NCBI GenBank assembly: GCA_024655865.1
Contig: JANLFM010000006.1
Span: 17,639 to 81,638, forward strand
Direction: 5' to 3'
DNA length: 64,000 bases
From: Caldisericota bacterium
GTDB taxonomy: Bacteria; Caldisericota; JANLFM01
The translations under genes and the position numbers were made by a program. The notes under the pieces were generated by a model. That model was not told the origin of the DNA. It ran no database searches and worked only from the letters and a program-made list of their open reading frames with translations. Of this stretch, positions 43,271-51,288 are shown piece by piece (the stretch's first letter is position 1; the number at the start of each line of letters is the position of its first letter).

Positions 43271-44054
43271 TTCCTAAGGGTTCCCTCCCGATTTCTAAGC
43301 GGATTATCCCTCTTCCCCCTTTCCCCTCCAGAGCGTACCTCAATTCTTCAAGGGTGGGGCTTTCCATCTGGAGTACCGTTACCGCCCTGCCGATTTCCTC
43401 GGGATAGTGGGCATCGGAAAAGGATACCAGAGGATACCCCAAGAGGTCGCGCGCTGAGGGATTCTTTTTCAAAAAGGCGTGGGAGACCTCAAGGGCAGGA
43501 AAGTGCAGTTCAGGAGGGATAAATCCCAACTGCCCGGCAAGGCTGAAGTGAAAGGAGTCCACATGTGCGGGAATAACCAGTCCTCCCATTTTTGTAACAA
43601 GGCGCGAGAGGCCCTCCAAAGAAATCGCCACGGAGTTCAGAAGAAGCTTCTCCTCAAAATAGATCACGTTTTCCTCCTCGTCCACGGCCACCTGGTCTCC
43701 AAAGTGCTGAGGGTCGTTCTTCACCTGCGGGAGACGGTCGTAAATTTCCTTTCCAAAAAGTTCAAAGGAGGAGGGGTCATCAAAATAAACGAGGAGGTGC
43801 GCCTCCTCCTGAGTTTGCACTTCTATTCCATAAAAGAAGGGCAGGCTCCTCTTCCGCGCCATTTTTCCCAGCGTTACGCTGTTTAAAGTTGCGTTGTGGT
43901 CTGTGATGGCCACTAAATTTATCCCCATTCCCACTACACTTTCCAGGATGCGCGAGGGGGACATTTTCAGGCTTCCGCAGGGGGAAAGCGTGGAGTGGAT
44001 ATGAAGGTCAGCGCGGAATTTTTCCACCTTGAAGCAACTGGAAAATTTTTCCAC
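43263..44054 (-). CDS. PHP-domain metal-dependent phosphoesterase
   Basis: This 263-residue PHP protein shows the metal-binding motifs DLHIHSTLSPC, AITDHN, GIEVQTQEE, PAHVDS and SDAHY. It may hydrolyse a nucleotide or phosphate ester; the substrate in this hydrogenase context is unknown. GTG at 44054 is the outermost start and overlaps the preceding DRTGG gene by 47 bases; GTG at 44027 is possible. Neither has a clear ribosome site. Confidence 0.88.
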   Translation of the reverse strand: MEKFSSCFKVEKFRADLHIHSTLSPCGSLKMSPSRILESVVGMGINLVAITDHNATLNSVTLGKMARKRSLPFFYGIEVQTQEEAHLLVYFDDPSSFELFGKEIYDRLPQVKNDPQHFGDQVAVDEEENVIYFEEKLLLNSVAISLEGLSRLVTKMGGLVIPAHVDSFHFSLAGQLGFIPPELHFPALEVSHAFLKKNPSARDLLGYPLVSFSDAHYPEEIGRAVTVLQMESPTLEELRYALEGKGGRGIIRLEIGREPLGNG

Positions 44055-44355
44055 TCAGGGTAAAGGCATCATCCGGACTTCCTAAAAGCCAGATCCCCTC
44101 TTCCTCAGCTTTCTTCATCACATCCTCTTCCGGAAGTAGCTCCTGAGCGATGATTATTGCGGGAATTTCCTTAAGCGCTGCTACGGCCACGATGTTCACG
44201 TGCCTTTGCACGGTAATCCACAGGGCCCCAGAAGGAGCGGAACCAATCACCAGGGAAAGGAGGTCCCCAGTATATCCCTTATCTATGGAAGCTTCTTTCC
44301 CGGTGGCATACACCTTTAAATTTAAATGGTCGATTATTTCTTTAATACTCACCAT
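44008..44355 (-). CDS. DRTGG-domain protein (1)
   Basis: This 115-residue protein is of DRTGG type: a single alpha/beta domain with ASIDKGYTGDLLSLVI near residues 22-37 and an ILA/IIAQEL strand. DRTGG domains occur in CBS-linked and phosphotransacetylase-type proteins, probably as ligand-binding modules. It has a paralog at 46043 in the same operon, which suggests a dimer or a pair with different ligands. Confidence 0.85.
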   Translation of the reverse strand: MVSIKEIIDHLNLKVYATGKEASIDKGYTGDLLSLVIGSAPSGALWITVQRHVNIVAVAALKEIPAIIIAQELLPEEDVMKKAEEEGIWLLGSPDDAFTLSGKIFQLLQGGKIPR

Positions 44356-44407
44356 TTTCAGCTACACCTCGCTTCTAATTTAGCCCGGGGGCAAACTAAC
44401 CCTTCTT

Positions 44408-45619
44408 TTAGAGGAAGATGCAGTCCTCAAGAGAAGCTTCGCCCTTGGCAACGTCCTCTGCCAGTGCCCTGCAAGTGGGAGCACCACATGACCCGCAGTC
44501 TATTTTGGGAAGTTTCTCGTAGAACTTATCAATCATCTTCAGGAGCTTGGCGGCGGCTTCCATATTTTCGGAGAGAAAGTACTGCGGTCTTGGTTGGATG
44601 GGCATAGTTAAATAGAGAAAATCCGCCATATCCTCCCTGGAAAGAGGGGAAATCGCATTTTCCCTCTTTCGCTCTTCCTGCTCCAGACGGTAAAGGTTCA
44701 AAAAGGAGTCCCTCTCAGGGAGGAGGATGCCCCCCACGCACCCATTGGGACAGGAGCGGCCTTCAATCAGGTCAAGGGCGGGCACCTTTTCCATCTCGAG
44801 CTCTTTTAAAAATCTGACCACGTTGGTGATCCCGTCAATCGCCAGCACCCTTAAGGGAGAGAGGAATTCCTTTTCCCCGCCAATTCTGCCAATGGCTACC
44901 CCGCTCGGACCCGAAAGGTGTACTTTCCCCGAGGTAGTCTCATTGACCCTGAGGATTTCCCGATAGAGGATATTCGCTGCGATCACACCATCGTAAGGGG
45001 ATTTCTCGATCCCCTGGGGGTTCCTGATGGCAGTAATTTTGGCGGGGCAGGGTGCAAGATAGAAAAGCCCCGAATTTTTTCCTAACTTACGCCTGACTGT
45101 GGCCCCCAAAATGTCCCTGGGAGTATTCAAGGGGGAAAGATGTGAGAGCAGATCAGGAAACCTGACCTGCATCAGCCTGATCACGGCCGGGCAGGCGACG
45201 GAAATCAAAGGTTTCTTCACATTCCCCTTTGTCAGGATGCGGCGCGTTTCCTCTAAATAGGCTTCCTCGCCTATCCCCTCCTCGTAGACCTCCTGGAACC
45301 CCAGGGCAAAGATTCGGCCCATTACTTCGGATGTGCTTAATCCCAGGAAATCCAGGGAGAGAAAGGCGGGAGGAATCACCAGCACTCTGTATTCGTAGTG
45401 AGAGAGAACCGAAAGGTCATCGGTTAAAACCTCGTTCGCTCCCCAGGGGCAGAAGCGCACGCAATCGCCGCAATCAATGCACTTTAAATCCTTGATTTGA
45501 GCTAAACGGTTTCTCACCCTGATGGCCTCTGTGGGACAATTGCGCAGGCAATGGGTACAGCCCTTGCACACGTCCTCCTTTATGCGCAGTGAATGGAAAT
45601 AAAGGTTAAACGCTGGCAT
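44408..45619 (-). CDS. HydS-like sensory [FeFe]-hydrogenase
   Basis: The 403-residue protein has two N-terminal [4Fe-4S] motifs (CKGCTHCLRNCP and CIDCGDCVRFCP) and an H-cluster domain. The cluster ligands Cys143, Cys191, Cys290 and Cys294 are kept, as is Lys194 (APCPAK). The residue before Cys143, the proton-relay Cys in catalytic enzymes (TSCCP), is Ala142. The same Cys-to-Ala change is known in the T. maritima sensory enzyme HydS, which has low activity. A C-terminal [4Fe-4S] domain follows (DCGSCGAPTC). It probably senses H2 and signals to the HATPase/RsbW/PHP/DRTGG proteins around it. No PAS domain is present. Confidence 0.9.
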   Translation of the reverse strand: MPAFNLYFHSLRIKEDVCKGCTHCLRNCPTEAIRVRNRLAQIKDLKCIDCGDCVRFCPWGANEVLTDDLSVLSHYEYRVLVIPPAFLSLDFLGLSTSEVMGRIFALGFQEVYEEGIGEEAYLEETRRILTKGNVKKPLISVACPAVIRLMQVRFPDLLSHLSPLNTPRDILGATVRRKLGKNSGLFYLAPCPAKITAIRNPQGIEKSPYDGVIAANILYREILRVNETTSGKVHLSGPSGVAIGRIGGEKEFLSPLRVLAIDGITNVVRFLKELEMEKVPALDLIEGRSCPNGCVGGILLPERDSFLNLYRLEQEERKRENAISPLSREDMADFLYLTMPIQPRPQYFLSENMEAAAKLLKMIDKFYEKLPKIDCGSCGAPTCRALAEDVAKGEASLEDCIFL

Positions 45620-46046
45620 TGGGAATATCTATTTCAAAAATCACTTTCGTGCCCTTTCCGGGGTGGCTCTCAATAAGCAATCGGTCGGCATTTTTCTTGA
45701 TATTGGGTAAGCCCATCCCTGATCCAAAACCCATTTCCCGAATCTCCGGAGGAGCAGTGGAGTATCCCTCCTTCATGGCTAACTCCACGTCCTCGATCCC
45801 TGGTCCGCGGTCCGTGGCGGTAACCCTGATCATTTTCGGATAGACTTCAAGTAAGAGCTCTCCTTTTTCCGTATACACGATGATGTTCATTTCCGCTTCG
45901 TATGAGGCGATGGCTGTCCTTTTTATAACCTGGGGATTGATCCCCATGCGCTTTAAAGCCTCCTTTATGTCTGAAGAAGCCTCACCCCCGTGCTCAAAGT
46001 CTCGCCCCTGAATCTGGTATGTGTGGCTGTAAAGCAGGTCGTTCAA
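45606..46046 (-). CDS. RsbW-like anti-sigma-type ATP-binding protein
   Basis: This 146-residue protein has a GHKL ATPase fold of the RsbW/SpoIIAB kind: N-box ASYEAEMNII, G1 ATDRGPGIED and GFGSGMGLPNIKK. It has no phospho-acceptor domain. The start is TTG at 46046, overlapping the DRTGG stop as TTGA. It overlaps the HydS gene by 14 bases. It may be a serine kinase or anti-sigma switch that relays the HydS signal. Confidence 0.87.
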   Translation of the reverse strand: MNDLLYSHTYQIQGRDFEHGGEASSDIKEALKRMGINPQVIKRTAIASYEAEMNIIVYTEKGELLLEVYPKMIRVTATDRGPGIEDVELAMKEGYSTAPPEIREMGFGSGMGLPNIKKNADRLLIESHPGKGTKVIFEIDIPNASV

Positions 46047-46414
46047 GGTCCCCTGGTTATTCGGGCCCCTTCGATTCCAGCTTTATAGAGCAGCCCGCAG
46101 GTAACGAAAACGATGAGCTCCGTGGATACTACGATTACTCCTTTTTCCTCACCCAGGGTTATCGTTTCCCAGGGGACGCGTTTCCCTCGGGCCACGATTA
46201 CCATGGGAATGTCCATGAGCACTGCTGTGCGCACAATTTGAGGGTTAGTTATTCCTGTTATCAGGACCACGTCCCTGTTCTCTACTTCCACCAGGGCCAG
46301 TACGTCGCTTAATAAGTCAGCGGCGAATCCCCTTTTAATTTCCACTTCATCCAGCAGGGATTCTCCGGATAGGACTTTGCCCTTAATTAAGCTCACAATT
46401 TCTCGCGCTCTCAT
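46043..46414 (-). CDS. DRTGG-domain protein (2), first gene of the redox block
   Basis: This 123-residue protein matches the DRTGG family and the paralog at 44008 (KRGFAADLLSDVLALVEV). It is the first gene of the run transcribed leftward to 31295. Its start (ATG 46414) has AGGGAAG just upstream. A palindromic repeat begins 18 bp upstream, so the former promoter may have been displaced by it; I see no clear -35/-10 pair. Confidence 0.84.
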   Translation of the reverse strand: MRAREIVSLIKGKVLSGESLLDEVEIKRGFAADLLSDVLALVEVENRDVVLITGITNPQIVRTAVLMDIPMVIVARGKRVPWETITLGEEKGVIVVSTELIVFVTCGLLYKAGIEGARITRGP

Positions 46415-46431
46415 CTTCCCTATTCTACACC

Positions 46432-46456
46432 AAAAATAGGGACAGTCCCTATTTTT
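46432..46456. repeat. Palindrome copy 1 (core TAGGGACAGTCCCTA)
   Basis: This 25-bp inverted repeat has A-runs and T-runs flanking the 15-bp core. It abuts the 3' end of the transposase gene: the gene ends GRPRKK and its stop is the TAG (minus strand) of the palindrome. The sequence CTGGGCC follows on the plus side, the same as after copy 2. Confidence 0.9.
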
Positions 46457-47111
46457 TTCTGGGCCTTCCCCTCAGCTTCGGAAGCGCCTCCTGGCCGAGC
46501 CTTTTTATAATTTCCTCCGCCCACCCTCTGCTTCCGAAAGGGACCTGCCTGTTGGCACAGGCTCTCAATTTTTCCAGCTCTCCGGGGCTTACTGCTTCCA
46601 TGACATAGGTGCCCCAGTCTCGGGGAAGAGGGACCGGGCTGGCATCAAGAAGGGGGATCTTCACGTTTCCCCCTTCCCTTTCCCGGAAAGAAGACCACTT
46701 CCACTCGCCAGGAAGAGAGGCCAATCCCGCCCTCAAGGGATTGGCCTCCACATAGCGCATAACCATGAGAAAATGCTCGTCCTCCTGAACGAGAAAGCAT
46801 CGGAAGCGGTCCTGCCAGATGTGGCCGCTCGTCCCATGCTCCTTGTGATAGCGGCGAACATGGCTGGTGCAAAGCCAGTGCATTCCCCGGCTCAGGTCTT
46901 TACCCTCTGGAGAAGAGAGGACCAGATGAAAGTGGTTGGGCATCAGGCAATAAGAAAAAATTGACCAGAAATACTTTTCCTTCGTTTCCTTAAGCAGCTG
47001 GAGGAAGGAGAGATAGTCCTTTTCCTTGTAGAAAACGGTCTGCCTGCCATTCCCCCGGTTGAGCACGTGGTAAATTGCTCCCCCGATGACATTTCGAGCT
47101 GTCCGTGGCAT
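46449..47111 (-). mobile_element. REP-associated tyrosine transposase (RAYT, Y1_Tnp), intact gene
   Basis: This 220-residue HUH transposase of the IS200/IS605-related RAYT family has HFHLVL (the HUH pair), an upstream N-terminal NRGNGRQTVF and the typical GHIWQDRFRC segment after YHKEHG that holds the catalytic Tyr region. The gene lies between two copies of the palindrome in direct orientation, the arrangement known for RAYTs and their REP sequences. AAGGAGGAAACTGAGG precedes the ATG. No terminal inverted repeats or target duplications like those of DDE elements are seen. The gene has no stop or frameshift and may be active. Confidence 0.92.
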
Positions 47112-47128
47112 CCTCAGTTTCCTCCTTC

Positions 47129-47153
47129 AAAAATAGGGACAGTCCCTATTTTT
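47129..47153. repeat. Palindrome copy 2 (core TAGGGACAGTCCCTA)
   Basis: This has the same 15-bp core and flanking A/T runs as copy 1, located 18 bp upstream of the transposase start. On its plus side CTGGGCC is followed by about 40 bp matching the 3' end of dxr. Confidence 0.9.
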
Positions 47154-47155
47154 TT

Positions 47156-47204
47156 CTGGGCCCGGCGATCCGCTTCCAGAACCTCTTCCAGAGCTACCCT
47201 TCTA
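47156..47204 (-). pseudogene. Orphan copy of the dxr 3' end
   Basis: About 49 bp next to palindrome 2 match dxr (51323-51371) almost exactly for the first 43 bp, with a few mismatches. In dxr this stretch codes for the last residues before the palindrome (LEEVLEADRWA). No open gene is attached here. It is either a small piece carried with a palindrome or what remains of a larger duplication. Confidence 0.75.
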
Positions 47205-47400
47205 ATAAATCCAGCGCCCCAGCAGCCAAAGTCTCTGAATCTCTGGAAATCTCTGAGAAGAATTATAGCAAAACTGGGGCCGCATCCCTTGGGAGCATGA
47301 ATCCTTTGACGAACAAGCCTTTAATCGCTTTCACCCATTCTTTAAATTTCGGCAAAAAATCAAAAAACTGAAAATCTGAAAATCGACAGGCTGCAAATAA

Positions 47401-47425
47401 GGAGGGGCGCGCCCTGCGCCCCTCC
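47401..47425 (-). terminator. Terminator of the 5'-nucleotidase gene
   Basis: Ten-base-pair GC-rich arms (GGAGGGGCGC and GCGCCCCTCC) around a 5-base loop, followed on the minus strand by TTATTT, lie about 26 bp after the nucleotidase stop at 47451. Confidence 0.75.
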
Positions 47426-47433
47426 CAAAAAAA

Positions 47434-47448
47434 TGGGGACAGTCCCCA
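47434..47448. repeat. Palindrome copy 3, variant core TGGGGACAGTCCCCA
   Basis: This is a G/C variant of the other palindromes, starting 2 bp beyond the nucleotidase stop and before its terminator. Like copy 1 and the copy inside dxr it sits at the 3' end of a gene. Confidence 0.75.
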
Positions 47449-47450
47449 GT

Positions 47451-50400
47451 TTATGGGGCTATCGTAATCCGGCCCTCAATGGCTGCCGTGATGGGGGTAT
47501 TGGCGGGAGGAGTCCCGAACTTCCAGAGGATATAATCGATGAACGCTGTGAGATCGCGAATGGCGGTGCGCTGGACGTTAGTCCCCTGGAGGAAGACCGT
47601 AAATTTGTCTCCGCCTGTGGCGATGAATTCATTACACACCACACTGTACTTAGTTGCTGGATCGATAGGCGTCCCGTCCTCCAGGGTCAGGGAGACAATC
47701 CTTGATCCCGGAGGGTTGGTTGGCCTGTAAGAGTACTTGATTCCGGAGATCTGAAGCGTCCTCGTGGCAGTCTGCGTGGGCGGCCACTGCTGCTCGAGAA
47801 GGGCGGCAATCTGGGCCCCCGTGAGCTCCATAGTCACAAGCTCGTTATCGAAGGGCTGGATGGTATAGAGGTCTCCCCAGGTCACATCCTTGGGATAGGA
47901 AGTGCCCACAAGGTCCGCGCGGATTCCGCCCGGGTTCATGAAGGCAATCTGGGTCCCCGTTTTCCACCTCTGGGAATCAGCGATCAGGTTGCCCAGAGCG
48001 GACTCCCCAGCGGTATTCTGAGTTCGTGTGATGGGGCCGGTTATAGTCCCCAGTACCTGGTTGACGATGGGGGCAATAGCGTCCTTGTAGTACTGGACTA
48101 AGGCCGCGATTTCGGGATCAGGTGTGATGCCTGCATTATATGTGGTGATCACGGAGAGGTCATAGGAGAAGAGCTTGTTGTTCAGGCGGTCCACCCGGAG
48201 TTTAGCTACTCCTAAAGCGGTCCCGGAGGAGTAAGCCTGGGTGATGGGTATGGAGTTCGCCGTCCCGGCGATATTGGTGTGGGAGTGTCCGGAAACGATG
48301 TAATCCACACCCGTGAGGTTCTGGGCCAGGGTTGCTACTTCACCCGTGATCACCTTGGTCGTGGTATCCTGCGTTCCTCCCATGTGCGCCAGGACGATAA
48401 TCACGTTCACACCAGAGGCTCGCAATTGCTGCGCTAACTGGTTAATTATCGGCGCCGGATCCCTGAATTCCAGTCCCGCAAGGTTTCCCGCCATGACGAT
48501 TGAGGGGGTCTCCAGCGTGGTGGCTCCGATCAATCCGATCTTCAGGCCCTTGGCCTGGATAATCGTGTAGGGCTTAATCCAGGAAGGTCGATCATTGGTA
48601 CCAGCCGTGAAGATGTTGCAGGATAAACGGGGGAAATCAGCCTGGGCAACGCGCTCCTGGAGCACTGCCTGCCCCCAGTCGAACTCATGGTTACCGAATG
48701 CGGAAGCCTGATATCCCATGTGATTGAAGACGTCGATCACGGATTCACCCTTGACCAGATTGGAGATGGGCGTTCCCTGCATGGTGTCCCCGGCGTCCAC
48801 AAGGATTGTTCCTAAGGGATTCTGAGCGCGATAGTTTTTGATATACGTCATATTGTACGCAGCGCCGCCAGCCCACTGCCCGGATACTGTCTTGGGCTCA
48901 AGCTGTCCGTGGAAGTCGTTGGTGGAAAGGACGGTTAAAGAGGGATACCTGGTCTCAGAGATCCACTGGAGTGCGGTCCAGTTGGTCAGGGCGGCTTTAG
49001 GATTAAGAGAGGACTGTCCGTAGAAAAGTCCTATCTGTATACTGTAAGTGTAAGCCGAGGCGGACCAAGGGGAAATGCTCTTATAGTCGCCAAAATCGTC
49101 CAGAAGCGTCCAGTCAACTGAAGGAGAAACAATACCGCTCATCGCCTGGTTCACGAGGAAAACCTGCGCACGCTCGGCATCAAAGGCCGTAGGCAGGTCT
49201 CGGGACAGAAGCAGGTATCTTTTGCCTGTTTTCTTATCAAGAACAGTCACATTGGACGGCCCGCCTTTAAGACTTAAATTGGCATTAACAAAAAGATCGT
49301 TTGCGCTATAAGAGAACTTTAAAACGCTTGAGGTAGCAAATATCCTGGAAGCAGAACGGACGCCGTAGGTTTTCTCCCCCGCAAAGAACTGAAACTTCTT
49401 GTTCGATACATCCACCACAATCGCCGTTTTTCTTGAGGGATCCGCAAAAAGGTACGTCTTTTCGCTGGGCTCACCAAAAGCCAACCCCAGAAGCGCAAGA
49501 TAAGAATCCTTTGTTATCACCTCATTGGGGCGGAGGAAGTTATCCGGGTAAAGACTCCAGTTCTTGATGAAGATAGCATTGGGGTCAAGCGGTGAATGAG
49601 CCTCTACCCATTGCACAATCAGATCCCTGACTTCCGTTGTGGAGCTGTAGAGTACGGTGGCGCCTCTGGGTACGAACTGCCCCGTGGCACGGTAGTTGTT
49701 CACCGCTACCCTGATCTTCTGGCTCATAGAGATGGGCACGCCGTTTAATTTCAAATCGAAGATCCTCTGGCCAGGCGGCTTTGTGATGTCAATCTTATAT
49801 TGAATCCCGGACCACATGTCGTAGTTGTAATCCCTAACAGCAGGATTCTTGGTAACCCCCGTGGGGCTGAAATCGTAGGTATTGAAGTACTGAGCCGTCC
49901 ACTCCAAGACGTCTTTGACAATTTGACCCGTGGCCTCAACCACGTAAAGAGTGTTGTCGTAAATATAAAGACCGTAAATGTCCTTTAGTCTGATGGGGCC
50001 TTGTGCTAATTGTGCCGCATCAGTGAACAGAGCAGCGCAGGAAGCATCAACGGGATAACCGGCGGCTGCAGCCGCTTCAGTTTGTACCAGGTTAATCAGA
50101 TCAGCCGTGGGACCATCCTGAATGCGAGCGGGGAATCCACCGGGGAAGGGCCCAAGAGCCTCTCCCACCGGGGTGTTCACGTAAGTCCTTGTGGCATCAT
50201 GATAGGGTTGCATGGTAGCAAGGAAGCCGGAATCCTCCGCCACGGCATCCATGGATTGAACAACTCCGGACTTGGAGGAGACCGTCCAATCGGAGCCCGA
50301 TCCGGTGAGATTCAGCGTGACATCGCAGACGTCCCTTCCGGCGTTGCGCGGGGCTACGATTAATACTCCATTAACCGTGGTATTCACCACCACGTGAGCG

Positions 50401-51191
50401 TGTCCCGCGAGGATAACATCCACTCCAGAAACGTTATTGGCCAGATCAAGGATGAAGTTCTCCTCGTGTCCATAGCCGTAGGTGACATCGGTTCCCGAAT
50501 GGGCGGCGATCACAATCACATCTGCTCCAGCCGCTCTCATCTGGGGGACATAAGTATTTGCTTCCGCAACCGGATCGGTGAAGCTCAGCCCGGCGATGTT
50601 TTCCGGTTTCTCCCAGTGTGGGATGGCCTGGTTGGTCAGTCCTAAAATTCCCACCTGCACTCCTCCGATATCCTTGATTGTGTAGGGAGTGTAGGCCGGG
50701 GTATTGTCCGCTGTTTTCCTCACGTTGGCCGCAAGAACGGGGAAGCTGGCCTCAGAGATGAACTTTCCCAAGACAGTCTGGCCGAAGTTGAACTCGTGAT
50801 TGCCCAGGGTCATGGCATCGTAGCCGATGTAGTTCATAGCTACCGCCATGGGATTGGGATCTGTGGGACGAAGGACGTTATAAAGGTAGTTTACCGGAGT
50901 CCCCTGAATGGTGTCTCCGTTGTCAATCACAAGGGTATAAGGGTTGGCGGCCCTTACCTGGTTAACGTAGGTACAAATTTTTGCCATCCCTCGCTTGGAG
51001 CTCGTGATGGCGGTGTCGGAAAAGTAATCCCAGTTCTGAATCTGACCGTGGATGTCGGATGTCCCGATCAACCTCAGGGTCCTGGATTCAGCTGCACTTG
51101 CAGGACCAACGGTGAAGGTGAAAGAAAAGAAAAGGACGAAAGCGAGAAGAAAACTGAGAAACCTAACCCCTTTTGACTCTCTCAATCTCAA
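47451..51191 (-). CDS. Secreted 5'-nucleotidase/metallophosphatase with two catalytic units
   Basis: Start TTG at 51191 is chosen because GAGGGGGG lies 8 bases upstream and the signal peptide then starts directly (FLSFLLAFVLFFSFTFTVGPASA); a TTG at 51212 is possible. The product has about 1246 residues with two complete UshA-type units. Unit 1 has GTSDIHGQ, DNGDTIQG, GNHEFNFG, AHSGTD and AGHAHV. Unit 2 has STNDFHGQ, DAGDTMQG, GNHEFDWG, AHMGG and SGHSHT. Each is followed by a nucleotidase C-terminal domain. Between them a divergent SLH-like stretch (PNEVITKDSYLALLGLAFG, FGDYKSISPWSASAYTYSI) suggests cell-wall anchoring. It probably releases phosphate and nucleosides from external nucleotides. 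The terminator lies downstream. Confidence 0.88.
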   Translation of the reverse strand: MRLRESKGVRFLSFLLAFVLFFSFTFTVGPASAAESRTLRLIGTSDIHGQIQNWDYFSDTAITSSKRGMAKICTYVNQVRAANPYTLVIDNGDTIQGTPVNYLYNVLRPTDPNPMAVAMNYIGYDAMTLGNHEFNFGQTVLGKFISEASFPVLAANVRKTADNTPAYTPYTIKDIGGVQVGILGLTNQAIPHWEKPENIAGLSFTDPVAEANTYVPQMRAAGADVIVIAAHSGTDVTYGYGHEENFILDLANNVSGVDVILAGHAHVVVNTTVNGVLIVAPRNAGRDVCDVTLNLTGSGSDWTVSSKSGVVQSMDAVAEDSGFLATMQPYHDATRTYVNTPVGEALGPFPGGFPARIQDGPTADLINLVQTEAAAAAGYPVDASCAALFTDAAQLAQGPIRLKDIYGLYIYDNTLYVVEATGQIVKDVLEWTAQYFNTYDFSPTGVTKNPAVRDYNYDMWSGIQYKIDITKPPGQRIFDLKLNGVPISMSQKIRVAVNNYRATGQFVPRGATVLYSSTTEVRDLIVQWVEAHSPLDPNAIFIKNWSLYPDNFLRPNEVITKDSYLALLGLAFGEPSEKTYLFADPSRKTAIVVDVSNKKFQFFAGEKTYGVRSASRIFATSSVLKFSYSANDLFVNANLSLKGGPSNVTVLDKKTGKRYLLLSRDLPTAFDAERAQVFLVNQAMSGIVSPSVDWTLLDDFGDYKSISPWSASAYTYSIQIGLFYGQSSLNPKAALTNWTALQWISETRYPSLTVLSTNDFHGQLEPKTVSGQWAGGAAYNMTYIKNYRAQNPLGTILVDAGDTMQGTPISNLVKGESVIDVFNHMGYQASAFGNHEFDWGQAVLQERVAQADFPRLSCNIFTAGTNDRPSWIKPYTIIQAKGLKIGLIGATTLETPSIVMAGNLAGLEFRDPAPIINQLAQQLRASGVNVIIVLAHMGGTQDTTTKVITGEVATLAQNLTGVDYIVSGHSHTNIAGTANSIPITQAYSSGTALGVAKLRVDRLNNKLFSYDLSVITTYNAGITPDPEIAALVQYYKDAIAPIVNQVLGTITGPITRTQNTAGESALGNLIADSQRWKTGTQIAFMNPGGIRADLVGTSYPKDVTWGDLYTIQPFDNELVTMELTGAQIAALLEQQWPPTQTATRTLQISGIKYSYRPTNPPGSRIVSLTLEDGTPIDPATKYSVVCNEFIATGGDKFTVFLQGTNVQRTAIRDLTAFIDYILWKFGTPPANTPITAAIEGRITIAP

Positions 51192-51288
51192 TTGACATAC
51201 CCCCCTCTGCAAAATTCGGTTTTCAAGTTTTTCAAGCTTTTTCTCAAAAACCAGGATATTTTTAGTTTAAAACCACCAAAAGAAAAGT

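Noticed and set aside
44408-45619. Reading the [FeFe] protein as a catalytic HydA
   Set aside because: The proton-relay Cys is Ala142, and the protein is short with a C-terminal Fe-S domain like sensory forms.
46432-47155. Repeat-spacer pattern of the palindromes as a CRISPR array
   Set aside because: Spacing is irregular (hundreds to thousands of bases), the units are at gene ends, and no cas genes are present.
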